A stretch of DNA of 64,000 nucleotides from CAZUTO01 sp964623085 (GTDB lineage Bacteria > Pseudomonadota > Gammaproteobacteria > Pseudomonadales > GM7GCV1), in contig CAZUTO010000003.1 of the NCBI GenBank assembly GCA_964623085.1, positions 1 through 64,000 on the forward strand, written 5' to 3'. Numbering within the stretch: the first letter of the stretch is position 1; every line of letters starts with the position of its first letter. The translations under genes were made by a program, and so were the position numbers. The notes under the pieces were generated by a model. That model was given only the letters and a program-made list of their open reading frames with translations. It was not told the DNA's origin and did no database searches. Shown piece by piece: positions 7,271-16,587 of this stretch.

Positions 7271-10144
7271 TTACCCAATTTTTCCATGGCATTGCTTGAA
7301 CTTTTTACCTGAACCACAAGGACAAGGTTCGTTGCGCCCCACTTTACGATCTTCCCTTACAAATGGCTTTGCTTCCGCTTTGGTTCGATTCTCAGCGGCC
7401 TGTGCTGCCGCTCGTAAATCTTCAGAACCACGCCCACTTGGTGACGCATTTTCCGTTGGCTGACCAATAGCGGCTGCCTGTGGATGCTGCATACTCATAC
7501 GTTCGCGACGTTCCGCTTCTTGTTTCTCACGTTCGGCTTGCATGCGTTCGATTTCTTCAGGCGATGCAATTTGAATACGCGCGAGATAACGAGTCACATC
7601 GTATTTAACTTGATCAAGTAAATGTTCGAACATGCCGAAGGATTCGCGTTTGTATTCTTGCTTTGGATTTCGACCAGCATAGCCGCGCAAGCCAATTCCG
7701 GCGCGCAGTAGATCCATGGTCGCAAGGTGATCTTTCCAAAGCTTATCCATAAGCTGCAACATGACGTTGCGCTCTAACTGCCTCGCATCCGTAGCTTCTA
7801 CATGCGCTAAACGCGACGCATAGGACTCAGTAAAGGCGGACTCTAATTTTTCCTTGAGTGCTTCATTATCTATGCTTTTATCTGACTCAACTAAAGCCGC
7901 AACATTGGCGCGCATGCCGAAATCTTTTTCGAGAACCGTATCTAACTCTCCTATGCTCCATTGCTCCTCCATACTCTGAGGCGGCATATACTGATCAACT
8001 AGCTGGCCAACCACATCTAAACGCATTGCGTTGACGATATCGGACACGTCGTCGGAATCCAACAGAACATTGCGCTGTTTGTAGATAACGAGGCGTTGAT
8101 CATTGGCAACATCGTCATACTCTAGAAGTTGTTTACGCATATCAAAGTTACGCCCTTCGACCTTACGCTGGGCTTTTTCAATCGATGAGGTCACCATTTT
8201 GTGCTCAATCGCCTCGCCGTGCTCTAATCCAATAGCCTGCATCATTCCGCGCACGCGATCAGAGGCAAACAGCCTCATCAAATTATCATCCATAGATAGA
8301 TAAAACCGTGACTCACCTGGATCCCCTTGACGACCCGCGCGCCCACGCAACTGGTTATCGATGCGCCTGGATTCATGCCTTTCAGTGCCAAATATATGTA
8401 ACCCACCAGCTTCCATTACTTGAGCTTGGCGCTTTTTCCAAGCAGCTGTGGCAGTCTCAATTTCAGATGCCGGCACATCACCCAACTGGCTTAACTCAAC
8501 TTCAAGGTTTCCACCCAAAACAATATCGGTGCCTCGACCTGCCATATTGGTGGCGATCGTGACAGCACTAGGCATACCCGCCTGAGCAACAATCTGAGCT
8601 TCTTTTTCATGAAATTTGGCATTTAACACTTGGTGCGCTATGTCCGCTTTGTTAAGCACATCAGACATTTTTTCCGAGCTTTCAACTGACACTGTACCCA
8701 CCAGTACTGGCGCGCCTTTTTCAACACAGTCTTTGATATCTTTAACCACCGCATCAAATTTTTCATCAGCAGTAAGGTAGATTTGGTCATTGTGATCGAC
8801 GCGCGCGATTTTCTTATTAGTAGGAAGGACAATCACGTTCAATCCATAGATTTCATGGAATTCGACAGCTTCAGTATCCGCCGTACCTGTCATACCGGAC
8901 AATTTGTCATAGATTCGAAAAAAGTTCTGGAAAGTCGTGCTCGCCATGGTCTGGCTTTCGTGCTGAATCGTCACCCCTTCTTTGGCTTCAATCGCCTGAT
9001 GCAGCCCATCACCAAGCCGTCGACCTGGCATTTTACGACCAGTGTGCTGATCAATAAGAACGGCTTGGTCATCCTGCAATATGTACTCCACATCCTTTTT
9101 AAACAGATTGTGTGCTTTCAATGCCGAAAGCATATGCTGCAACATATTGAGGTTTTGCGATGCGTAAAGACTTTCATCTCCATCCAGCAGTCCACGCTCT
9201 ACCAAAATATCTTCTACTCTTTGGTGCCCATCTTCCGTAAGTTCGACACTGTTGGCTTTCTCGTCGATAGTAAAGTCACCCATGTTGGCCTCATCGATAT
9301 CTTCACCTTCGGGCACTTCAGGTTGCAACTTCAATAGCGGGACGATTTTGTTGAATTCCGCGTACAACTTCGAACTATCTTCAGCCATTCCGGAAATAAT
9401 AAGTGGCGTGCGCGCTTCATCTATCAGGATCGAGTCGACCTCATCCACAATGGCATAAGACAAACCACGCTGCGTGCGCTGATCAGCGTGCAGAACCATA
9501 TTGTCACGCAAGTAATCAAAGCCGAATTCATTATTTGTGCCGTAAGTAATATCGGCTGCGTAAGCCTCACGTCGATTTGCTACACGCAAGTGATTGAAGT
9601 TAGGGATATTTCCTTCAAACTCTGGATCGTAAAGAAAAGAAGCATTATCAGGGCCAAGTGCACCCGAGGATTGGATTACCCCAACACTAACGCCCAACGC
9701 AGAAAATATGGGTCCCATCCAGTGTGCGTCTCTGCGCGCTAGATAGTCATTTACCGTAATAAGATGAACGCCTTGTTCAGAAAGCGCATTCAGATAAGAC
9801 GCCAGCGTGGAAACTAGCGTTTTACCTTCACCGGTGCGCATCTCGGCAATGTTTCCTTCATGGAGAGAGATCCCACCAATCAATTGCACATCGAAATGCC
9901 GCATTCCCAAGGTACGTTTGCTGGACTCTCTTACGGCAGCAAATGCATCGGGTAGAACATCGTCGAGACTTTCGCCTTTGGACAGCCTATCTCGCAATAC
10001 AGTGGTGACATCTAAGAGTTCTGACTCGGAAAGCACTTCGTAATGGCTTTCTAACGAGTTTATGTTATCGACAATCTTGCTCATGCGTTTGAGCTGACGG
10101 TCATTTTGACTACCGAAAACTTTTTTTACTAATCCCATCACCAT
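7271..10144 (-). CDS. secA: Preprotein translocase ATPase SecA
   Basis: Motor of the Sec pathway that pushes unfolded preproteins through SecYEG. It has 957 aa, slightly longer than E. coli SecA. It carries DEAD-like motor domain 1 with MRTGEGKTL at about 102-110, VDEVDSILIDEARTPLIISG, the preprotein cross-linking domain, motor domain 2 with TNMAGRGTDI, and the wing/scaffold. The C-terminal zinc-binding SecB/lipid domain is CPCGSGKKFKQCH. Two ATG codons (10144 and 10138) are possible starts. A perfect TATAAT lies 42 bases upstream. It is separated from the M23 gene by 106 bases and followed by argJ. Confidence 0.97.
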   Translation of the reverse strand: MVMGLVKKVFGSQNDRQLKRMSKIVDNINSLESHYEVLSESELLDVTTVLRDRLSKGESLDDVLPDAFAAVRESSKRTLGMRHFDVQLIGGISLHEGNIAEMRTGEGKTLVSTLASYLNALSEQGVHLITVNDYLARRDAHWMGPIFSALGVSVGVIQSSGALGPDNASFLYDPEFEGNIPNFNHLRVANRREAYAADITYGTNNEFGFDYLRDNMVLHADQRTQRGLSYAIVDEVDSILIDEARTPLIISGMAEDSSKLYAEFNKIVPLLKLQPEVPEGEDIDEANMGDFTIDEKANSVELTEDGHQRVEDILVERGLLDGDESLYASQNLNMLQHMLSALKAHNLFKKDVEYILQDDQAVLIDQHTGRKMPGRRLGDGLHQAIEAKEGVTIQHESQTMASTTFQNFFRIYDKLSGMTGTADTEAVEFHEIYGLNVIVLPTNKKIARVDHNDQIYLTADEKFDAVVKDIKDCVEKGAPVLVGTVSVESSEKMSDVLNKADIAHQVLNAKFHEKEAQIVAQAGMPSAVTIATNMAGRGTDIVLGGNLEVELSQLGDVPASEIETATAAWKKRQAQVMEAGGLHIFGTERHESRRIDNQLRGRAGRQGDPGESRFYLSMDDNLMRLFASDRVRGMMQAIGLEHGEAIEHKMVTSSIEKAQRKVEGRNFDMRKQLLEYDDVANDQRLVIYKQRNVLLDSDDVSDIVNAMRLDVVGQLVDQYMPPQSMEEQWSIGELDTVLEKDFGMRANVAALVESDKSIDNEALKEKLESAFTESYASRLAHVEATDARQLERNVMLQLMDKLWKDHLATMDLLRAGIGLRGYAGRNPKQEYKRESFGMFEHLLDQVKYDVTRYLARIQIASPEEIERMQAEREKQEAERRERMSMQHPQAAAIGQPTENASPSGRGSEDLRAAAQAAENRTKAEAKPFVREDRKVGRNEPCPCGSGKKFKQCHGKIG

Positions 10145-10163
10145 AAGGACGAATCTCTATGTG

Positions 10164-10191
10164 TTTAACTTCAGTTAAAAAGATAATTATA
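10164..10191 (-). promoter_or_regulatory. Candidate secA -10 box and adjacent palindrome
   Basis: The minus strand reads TATAAT at 10191-10186. Just downstream, at 10164-10179, is the inverted repeat TTTAACT-GA-AGTTAAA, which would overlap the first transcribed bases. A matching -35 box is not obvious. The palindrome could be an operator, but its centre is too short for an RNA hairpin with full pairing. A secA-specific promoter is plausible because secA is preceded by a gap. Confidence 0.4.
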
Positions 10192-10250
10192 CAAGCGACC
10201 CATATTCAAGAGGGTTCTTGAATCGGATCAAAATGTTGTGAGCTTCGAAA

Positions 10251-11189
10251 CTAGCGGTGGGTGCGTCGTATATAGCTAGCGGGGTCGACTGCGCGACCAT
10301 TTTTATAGACTTCAAAATGAATATGCGGCCCTGTTGAGCGGCCAGTGGTTCCCATAAGAGAAATAACCTGACCTTTCTTAACAGTGTCGCCGATTTCTAC
10401 AAGCAACTCGCTGTTGTGACCATAACGCGTCACATAACCATTGTCGTGAGCAATCTCAACCAAATTACCGTAACCATAGCGCTCGTCCGAATAGGTCACT
10501 ACGCCACCGGCAACAGCAAGAACGTCGGAACCATGCTTTCCAGCAATATCCACGCCTTTATGCCAGGCTGTAGCACCTGTAAAAGGATCAATCCGGCTAC
10601 CGTATGGAGAAGATACCCATCCCTTTTCTGAAGGTAGCCCCGACAGGAAAGTTTCTTCCTTTAGATGGCGATCCTGAATAAGGTTGGCGACGAGATTGAG
10701 TTGCATTTGACGATCTTGAATTTTTCCAGCCAAATTATCAAGATCAGATAGTATGTCGCGCTCAATAGCGACATCAGCGACATCATAAGGAACCGCGAGC
10801 TCAGGTCCACCTACCGCAGGTGGATTACTAAAATCGAATTCACCGCCTTCTAGCTCTGCCTTGACGGTGAGTACTTCTCCCAAAGCTTCCATGCGCGCCA
10901 ACTGAACTTGCATGCTCGCCATTTTAGCCGACAGTGCTTGTAAATTTTGCTCAGCACCCACTCTAGCTTCATCTATTTGCTGCTGCTGAGATTTCAATTC
11001 ATCCTTGAATGATAGTGCGATACCGTCAAAAAAACTGGTTTTCTTTTCGCCAAAAAACTCTGCTCCGGCAAATAGTCCGACAAGCAGAGGCAACCCTAGC
11101 AAACAAAAACAAAGTGCTATACGAACCCATAGTGGCAACGAAAACGAACTCGTTTTACCGTTGATGCCTCTAATAATAACTACTTTCAT
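10251..11189 (-). CDS. Membrane-anchored M23 (LytM) peptidoglycan endopeptidase
   Basis: Predicted zinc endopeptidase acting on peptidoglycan cross-links in the periplasm, 312 aa. One N-terminal membrane helix (about 22-45) is followed by a coiled-coil-like stretch with many Gln and Glu (about 70-115), then the M23 domain. The zinc ligands are visible: WHKGVD, HSE-type segment YGHNSELLVEIGD, and the HxH in GPHIHFEVYKNGR. YGSRIDPFTG is the usual lead-in. It lies between lpxC and secA, so activity during growth or division is an inference. All catalytic residues seem present, unlike the degenerate LytM activators EnvC and NlpD. Confidence 0.9.
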   Translation of the reverse strand: MKVVIIRGINGKTSSFSLPLWVRIALCFCLLGLPLLVGLFAGAEFFGEKKTSFFDGIALSFKDELKSQQQQIDEARVGAEQNLQALSAKMASMQVQLARMEALGEVLTVKAELEGGEFDFSNPPAVGGPELAVPYDVADVAIERDILSDLDNLAGKIQDRQMQLNLVANLIQDRHLKEETFLSGLPSEKGWVSSPYGSRIDPFTGATAWHKGVDIAGKHGSDVLAVAGGVVTYSDERYGYGNLVEIAHDNGYVTRYGHNSELLVEIGDTVKKGQVISLMGTTGRSTGPHIHFEVYKNGRAVDPASYIRRTHR

Positions 11190-11211
11190 CGCAATAATAA
11201 GGAACCGGGGG

Positions 11212-12126
11212 TCAACCAGTTGCCATTACCGGCTGTATATAGGCAATCGGTGATTCTTGCTGTTCTTCAAATGTTACCTCTTCCCACGCATCGGGTTCTT
11301 GAAGCAGCTTCCTAAGCAATTTATTGTTCAAGGCATGGCCAGATTTGTGGGCATGGAATTGCCCGATTAAGCTTTTACTAAGCAAATAGAGGTCGCCAAT
11401 AGCATCAAGGATTTTATGTTTTACAAACTCATCTTCGTAACGAAGTCCACCTTCATTTAGGATATCGAAATTATCCACCACAATAGCGTTGTCTAGGCTG
11501 CCGCCTCGCGCCAAACCGCGAGATCTTAAATACTCGTATTCGTGCACAAAACCAAAAGTGCGCGCACGACTCACTTCCTTAACGAAGGACGTACTTGAAA
11601 AATCTATTTCTGCTGTGTGCGATCGATCCTTGAATACTGGATGATCAAAATCGATAGAAAAGGAAACTTTAAAACCATCGAATGGCGTGAACTTAGCGAT
11701 TTTATCGCCGTCTGTCACACTTACCTCACGCAGTATTCTAATGAACTTTTTGGGTGCATCCTGATCAACAATCCCAGCGGACTGTATAAGAAAGACAAAC
11801 GGACCCGCACTTCCATCCATGATAGGAATTTCTGAACCATCCAGATCGACCAGTGCATTATCGACACCCAAACCGGCCATAGCGGAAAGCAGATGCTCTA
11901 CGGTCGACACCTGCGCCTCACCTTCGCCAAGTGATGTAGACAGCATAGTATCGCCGACATTCTCAGCATAAGCATCAATGGAAACAATAGGGTCAAGATC
12001 AATACGGCGAAATACAATGCCATGATCAACAGGTGCTGGTGAGAGCGTTAAACGAATTTTTTTTCCAGTATGCAGCCCAACACCGGTAGCCCGTATAACG
12101 TTTTTGAGGGTCCGTTGTCGGATCAT
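11212..12126 (-). CDS. lpxC: UDP-3-O-acyl-N-acetylglucosamine deacetylase LpxC
   Basis: Zinc amidase catalysing the first committed step of lipid A synthesis in the cytoplasm, 304 aa, as in E. coli (305). Zinc ligands are in STVEHLLSAMAG (His78) and KHKILDAIGDL (His and Asp near 237/241). The general acid histidine is in HKSGHALNN (about 264). It follows ftsZ after a 181-base gap containing a strong hairpin, the order found in most gammaproteobacteria. LpxC level is controlled by proteolysis in E. coli; the sequence alone does not show this here. Confidence 0.97.
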   Translation of the reverse strand: MIRQRTLKNVIRATGVGLHTGKKIRLTLSPAPVDHGIVFRRIDLDPIVSIDAYAENVGDTMLSTSLGEGEAQVSTVEHLLSAMAGLGVDNALVDLDGSEIPIMDGSAGPFVFLIQSAGIVDQDAPKKFIRILREVSVTDGDKIAKFTPFDGFKVSFSIDFDHPVFKDRSHTAEIDFSSTSFVKEVSRARTFGFVHEYEYLRSRGLARGGSLDNAIVVDNFDILNEGGLRYEDEFVKHKILDAIGDLYLLSKSLIGQFHAHKSGHALNNKLLRKLLQEPDAWEEVTFEEQQESPIAYIQPVMATG

Positions 12127-12228
12127 CCGAAAGTAAGCCCTTTAGTTAAACGATAGTGAACGGCATTGTAACAAAAGCTGCTGTAATTAATAGGCATAGG
12201 AACATGGCCGACTAACCGCCAAAGAAAC

Positions 12229-12258
12229 GAGAGCATCAGCCGATTAGCTGATGCTCTC
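12229..12258 (-). terminator. Perfect 12-bp hairpin between ftsZ and lpxC
   Basis: GAGAGCATCAGC and GCTGATGCTCTC form a perfect stem around a 6-base loop. On the minus strand it is followed by CGTTTCTTTGG, a weak U tract, so it may be a partial terminator or attenuator limiting transcription from ftsZ into lpxC, or an RNA-processing site. A second imperfect stem (GAATC...GATTC, 12267-12289) lies beside it and is followed by seven T on the plus strand. Confidence 0.5.
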
Positions 12259-12307
12259 TATTTAGGAATCCTCGCTTCCCTGCGATTCTTTTTTTCAATT
12301 TTATGCG

Positions 12308-13483
12308 CTAGTCCGCCTGTCGACGTAAAAATGCTGGCACATCCAAATAATCCATTGAATCTGGCTCTTCCTGTTGAAATTTTTCCGCCAAGGCTGTCTG
12401 TGCACGACGTTGACGAATCGCTGGAGGTATATCTAGCTCGTTGTAATCGGTCAGGTGTGGTGCAGTCGTTTTGTCGGCATCATGACTTGTGTTGTCTACG
12501 ACTTTTTTAGGCATAGTCAACATACCAATATCACCAAGCCCCGCCGCAACGACGGTCACTCTCAGCTCATCACCAATTGACTCGTCGATAACCGTTCCTA
12601 CAACAACAGTGGCGTTATCCGAAGCGAACTCCTCAATGGTTGTGCCCACGTCGTTAAACTCACCGAGTGTCAACTCTGCGTTAGCAGTGATATTAACCAA
12701 AATACCCCGCGCACCCTGTAGGTCGACATCATCCAACAATGGGCTGCGAACCGCTGCTTCAGCGGCTTCAATCGCCCGTCCTTCGCCTTCAGCATAACCC
12801 GTGCCCATCATAGCCATACCCATTTCACCCATGACTGTTTTTACATCGGAGAAATCAAGGTTAATCATTCCTGGACGCATAATGAGATCAGAAATACCTT
12901 TCACTGCACCGTGCAAAACATCATTCGCCTTGGCAAATGCACTCACTAGGCTGACATCACTGCCCAGCACTGAAATGAGTTTTTCGTTGGGAATGGTGAT
13001 CAAAGAATCGACGGTACTTTCAAGCTCACGTATACCGGCATCCGCAATCGCAGCACGTTTTTTACCTTCGAAACCGAAAGGTCGCGTCACAACAGCAACA
13101 GTCAGTATGCCAAGCTCTTTAGCAACAGAAGCGACAACAGCTGCAGAACCAGTGCCAGTGCCGCCACCCATACCCGCAGTGATAAATACCATGTTGGCAT
13201 CGCCTAAAACTTCGGCGATACGATCACGGTCTTCCAATGCCGACTGTCTACCGATATCGGGATCAGCACCTGCGCCTAATCCTTGAGTGACGCTGGCACC
13301 TAGCTGTAAAGCCGTTCCGCCATTCACGTTTTTTAGCGCCTGAGCATCGGTATTCGCACAAATAAATTCGACCCCCTCCACTTGATTGTCAATCATATGG
13401 CAAACGGCGTTGCCGCCTCCGCCACCTAGTCCAATAACTTTAATAACCGCGCTTTGCGGTGCTGGATCAACTACTGTAAACAT
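12308..13483 (-). CDS. ftsZ: Cell division GTPase FtsZ
   Basis: Tubulin-like protein that forms the Z ring at midcell, 391 aa. It has a GTP-binding glycine-rich start IGLGGGGGNAV (about 17-27) and the tubulin signature GMGGGTGTGSA (104-114). A variable linker leads to the C-terminal peptide DYLDVPAFLRRQ, which binds FtsA and ZipA. The ribosome site GAGGAGG precedes the ATG and is the strongest in the block, fitting high FtsZ demand. It lies 25 bases after ftsA. It is slightly shorter in the linker than E. coli-like homologues but complete. Confidence 0.98.
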   Translation of the reverse strand: MFTVVDPAPQSAVIKVIGLGGGGGNAVCHMIDNQVEGVEFICANTDAQALKNVNGGTALQLGASVTQGLGAGADPDIGRQSALEDRDRIAEVLGDANMVFITAGMGGGTGTGSAAVVASVAKELGILTVAVVTRPFGFEGKKRAAIADAGIRELESTVDSLITIPNEKLISVLGSDVSLVSAFAKANDVLHGAVKGISDLIMRPGMINLDFSDVKTVMGEMGMAMMGTGYAEGEGRAIEAAEAAVRSPLLDDVDLQGARGILVNITANAELTLGEFNDVGTTIEEFASDNATVVVGTVIDESIGDELRVTVVAAGLGDIGMLTMPKKVVDNTSHDADKTTAPHLTDYNELDIPPAIRQRRAQTALAEKFQQEEPDSMDYLDVPAFLRRQAD

Positions 13484-13508
13484 GGCTTTCCTCCTCAGGA
13501 TTCCTAAA

Positions 13509-14741
13509 TCAAAAATTACCTTGAAACCAACCTTTCACTTTGAACAGCAGTCGCTCAACTGCCGTTGTCGAATCGTCATCATGGCGTGCCGATTCGTTCC
13601 TAATTTCGTACTCCAACAACCCCACTCCTGTGGCGTAGATGGGATTACTTACAATGTCAGCGGCGCCACCAGAAACATTTTGAGGAACGCCAAGCCGAAC
13701 AGGCATATGGAAGATCTCTTCCGCCAACTCCACTGCGCCCTCCATCTTTGATGTGCCGCCGGTTAACACAATTCCTCCAGCTAATAACTCCTCATAACCA
13801 GAGCGACGTAACTCCGCCTGAACGAGGTTAAATAGCTCTTCATAGCGTGGCTCAACCACTTCAGCCAACGCTTGCCTAGATAAATCTCTCGGCTTACGAT
13901 CGCCAACACTCGGCACCTTGATCGTTTCTTCTGGTCGCGTGATGCTTGCAAGCGCGCAGGCGTATTTGATTTTCAACTCTTCTGCATGTTGCGTAGGGGT
14001 CCGTAACGCCATAGCAATGTCATTGGTCACCTGATCACCTGCGATCGGAATAACGCCTGTGTGGCGAATGGCACCGTCAACGAAGATGGCGATATCAGTC
14101 GTCCCACCACCAATATCGACCATACAAACACCTAGGTCTTTTTCATCTTCTGTCAGCACCGCGTAACTACTCGCCACCTGCTCGAGAACGATCTCGTCCA
14201 CTTGCAGACCGCATCGACGAATACATTTTTCAATATTTTGCATAGCGTTAACGGCGCAGGTAACCAAATGCACCTTTGCCTCAAGGCGAACACCTGACAT
14301 GCCCAACGGCTCGCGCACGCCCTCTTGTTCATCAACCAAATACTCTTGAGCAATGGCATGCAGAATTTTTTGATCAGCCGGTATAGCTACGGCTCGCGCA
14401 GCATCAAGCACACGATCCATATCAACTTGGTATACCTCACCATCACGAATCGCCACTATGCCGTGGGAGTTCATACTGCGAATGTGACTACCTGCTATGC
14501 CTGCAGATACCGAATGGATACTGCAACCGGCCATGAGTTCTGCCTCTTCTACTGCCCGCTGAATGGACTGAACTGTGGATTCAATATTGACCACCACGCC
14601 TTTTTTCAAGCCAATGGATTTATGCGAACCGATACCAATAATCTCTAACTCGCCATTAGAATATTCTCCGACAATGGCCACGACCTTGGATGTACCAATA
14701 TCCAACCCTACGATTAAGTTATCTCCCGACGAAGAACTCAT
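13509..14741 (-). CDS. ftsA: Cell division protein FtsA
   Basis: Actin-like ATPase that tethers FtsZ to the inner membrane and recruits later division proteins, 410 aa. It has an N-terminal phosphate loop GLDIGTSKV and a second phosphate motif DIGGGTTDIAI (about 207-217). The adenosine motif is GGIVLTGGTSKMEG. The C-terminal amphipathic membrane-targeting helix is VERLLFKVKGWFQ. Its ATG overlaps the ftsQ stop (ATGA). Confidence 0.97.
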   Translation of the reverse strand: MSSSSGDNLIVGLDIGTSKVVAIVGEYSNGELEIIGIGSHKSIGLKKGVVVNIESTVQSIQRAVEEAELMAGCSIHSVSAGIAGSHIRSMNSHGIVAIRDGEVYQVDMDRVLDAARAVAIPADQKILHAIAQEYLVDEQEGVREPLGMSGVRLEAKVHLVTCAVNAMQNIEKCIRRCGLQVDEIVLEQVASSYAVLTEDEKDLGVCMVDIGGGTTDIAIFVDGAIRHTGVIPIAGDQVTNDIAMALRTPTQHAEELKIKYACALASITRPEETIKVPSVGDRKPRDLSRQALAEVVEPRYEELFNLVQAELRRSGYEELLAGGIVLTGGTSKMEGAVELAEEIFHMPVRLGVPQNVSGGAADIVSNPIYATGVGLLEYEIRNESARHDDDSTTAVERLLFKVKGWFQGNF

Positions 14742-15628
14742 GTTTTTCCACCTTCGTTAATCTGCTTATATTCGCGAGCCAAATTTTCGCTGTACCTCAC
14801 CGCGATACCATTGGGGTAACGAGCATCAATTGTTTCTATATGGTCAATTTGCTCGGGTGTAATTTTTTCCCAAGCAGACATCACTCGTTGAATCCTCACT
14901 ATTAATTCTTCCCTACCGAGCAAAATTTCACTGCCATTTCCAAGCACCATAGACCAACTACCGAATTCCGATTGTTTGAGTTCAGTGAGTATCTCTCCAG
15001 TCGTCGCCATGGCAGCATTCAACCCGTAAAACAGTTCAAGAGCCTCTATCGGCTTAACTTGATTGACTTCCAAACGCGGTAGATTCTTTAAATCTTCAAA
15101 CATTTCCGATTCGACAATATCTCCGCTTGCAGCTAGATAACCGACGTCACCCCAACGAGCAACAGGCTGTTCTTCCTCAATACGAATAACCAATCGTTGC
15201 GGCCAAATTTTCTTCACTTCTGCGTCATAGACCCAATCGACACCTTCAATTTTGGCGGACAAGGCTTTCAGATCTAGCGTTAACAAACCTGTATCAATCG
15301 CGCCTTCAATTTCGGTTCGCATCTGTTGTTTATCTACGCGATCTAACGAGCCGGCGAATTCAACCTGTACTACCGGGCGATTTACTAGCGGCCAAAAAAA
15401 CCACACAGAAGCAGCAACAACGGCAACGGCGCTGAGCTGGGCGAGCAACAAACAAGCGGATTTAATCTTTGATCTAAACTTGATATTTTTCTCGCTGTCT
15501 TTTCGAGGACTGATCGAAGCCAAAAATTTGGGCTTTGTTCCCTTTACACCTGCTCGAAATCGGCCTTTAGATTCACCAGAAGTACGTATCCGAACTGCTC
15601 CTCGACTGGTCACTTTTTTTGATTTCAT
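14738..15628 (-). CDS. ftsQ: Cell division protein FtsQ
   Basis: Bitopic divisome protein linking early and late division proteins through FtsL and FtsB, 296 aa. A basic cytoplasmic tail (about 1-50, rich in Lys and Arg) precedes one membrane helix (about 58-78). A POTRA domain beginning near VVQVEFAGSLDRVDKQQM and the FtsQ beta domain containing WPQRLVIRIEEEQPVARWG follow. It overlaps both ftsA and ddlB by 4 bases, so translation is coupled. Confidence 0.95.
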   Translation of the reverse strand: MKSKKVTSRGAVRIRTSGESKGRFRAGVKGTKPKFLASISPRKDSEKNIKFRSKIKSACLLLAQLSAVAVVAASVWFFWPLVNRPVVQVEFAGSLDRVDKQQMRTEIEGAIDTGLLTLDLKALSAKIEGVDWVYDAEVKKIWPQRLVIRIEEEQPVARWGDVGYLAASGDIVESEMFEDLKNLPRLEVNQVKPIEALELFYGLNAAMATTGEILTELKQSEFGSWSMVLGNGSEILLGREELIVRIQRVMSAWEKITPEQIDHIETIDARYPNGIAVRYSENLAREYKQINEGGKT

Positions 15629-16581
15629 CGGCTTTTACCCACGGCAATTTGCGTAATTTGGAGAACTAACTCAGAAAAATTAACCCCCGCCTCCAATGCT
15701 GCGAGAGGTAACAAGCTATGACTGGTCATCCCTGGTGAAGTATTCACCTCTAACAAATGCGGCTTGCCATCTTCTGCCAGCATCAAATCAACTCTTCCCC
15801 AGCCACGGCAGCCCAAACTAAAAAAAGCATCCATCGCCAACTCTTGCATATTCCTATATTCGATTTCGTCTAAAGGCGCCGGGCAAATAAACTGTGTTTC
15901 GTCGGAAATATACTTAGCCTCATAGTTATAGAATGCTTCTTGTGTTCGCAGCTCGATAACCGGAAGCGCTACCTCCCCAAGAACGCCAACCGTAAACTCT
16001 CTTCCCGCCAACCAACGCTCCGCAATAACGACACTCCCATGCTCTATTGCTTTGCTATACGCTTGCTCTAACTGCGCGGCACTCTCTGCAATGTTCATAC
16101 CCAAACTTGAGCCTTCACGGACGGGCTTTACCATTGCCTTTCCACCCAATTGAGCCATCACAGCACTCCAATCACTGTGTTCGGAAAGAAGCTGATATGT
16201 CGCTGTAGGAAAACCCATGGCCTGCCACATTTGCTTTGTTCGATATTTGTCGATCGCAAGCGCTGACGAAGCAACACCACTGCCTGTATATGGTATTCCC
16301 ATTGCTTCTAAAATCGCCTGTATGGTTCCGTCTTCCCCTCCTACACCGTGGAGTGCAACGAAAGCCGCATCGATCTGTGATGACTGAAGTTGCGCCATTG
16401 GTTCTTCGCCAATATCAATCAAAACTGCATCAACACCGATTTCTGCAAGCCCATCGAAGACTGCTTGACCACTCTGCAGGGACACCGCTCTCTCTGGAGA
16501 AACACCGCCATATAGCACACCGACTCGGCCCAGCTCTGCGGGCGATAAAGTATTTTTAGGTTGCGTGGCTTCAATCATCAT
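15625..16581 (-). CDS. ddlB: D-alanine--D-alanine ligase
   Basis: ATP-grasp enzyme making D-Ala-D-Ala for the peptidoglycan pentapeptide, 318 aa. It shows GVLYGGVSPERAVSL at the N terminus, ALHGVGGEDGTIQAILE, VKPVREGSSLGM for ATP binding, and the C-terminal EVNTSPGMTSHSLLP metal and D-Ala site. The start has two adjacent ATGs (16581/16578). It overlaps ftsQ by 4 bases and lies 6 bases after murC, so it is the dcw-type DdlB. Confidence 0.96.
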   Translation of the reverse strand: MMIEATQPKNTLSPAELGRVGVLYGGVSPERAVSLQSGQAVFDGLAEIGVDAVLIDIGEEPMAQLQSSQIDAAFVALHGVGGEDGTIQAILEAMGIPYTGSGVASSALAIDKYRTKQMWQAMGFPTATYQLLSEHSDWSAVMAQLGGKAMVKPVREGSSLGMNIAESAAQLEQAYSKAIEHGSVVIAERWLAGREFTVGVLGEVALPVIELRTQEAFYNYEAKYISDETQFICPAPLDEIEYRNMQELAMDAFFSLGCRGWGRVDLMLAEDGKPHLLEVNTSPGMTSHSLLPLAALEAGVNFSELVLQITQIAVGKSR

Positions 16582-16587
16582 CCGTAC

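Noticed and set aside
8783..9337. Long plus-strand open frame opposite secA
   Set aside because: Antisense shadow of a well-conserved gene; no ribosome site or motif.
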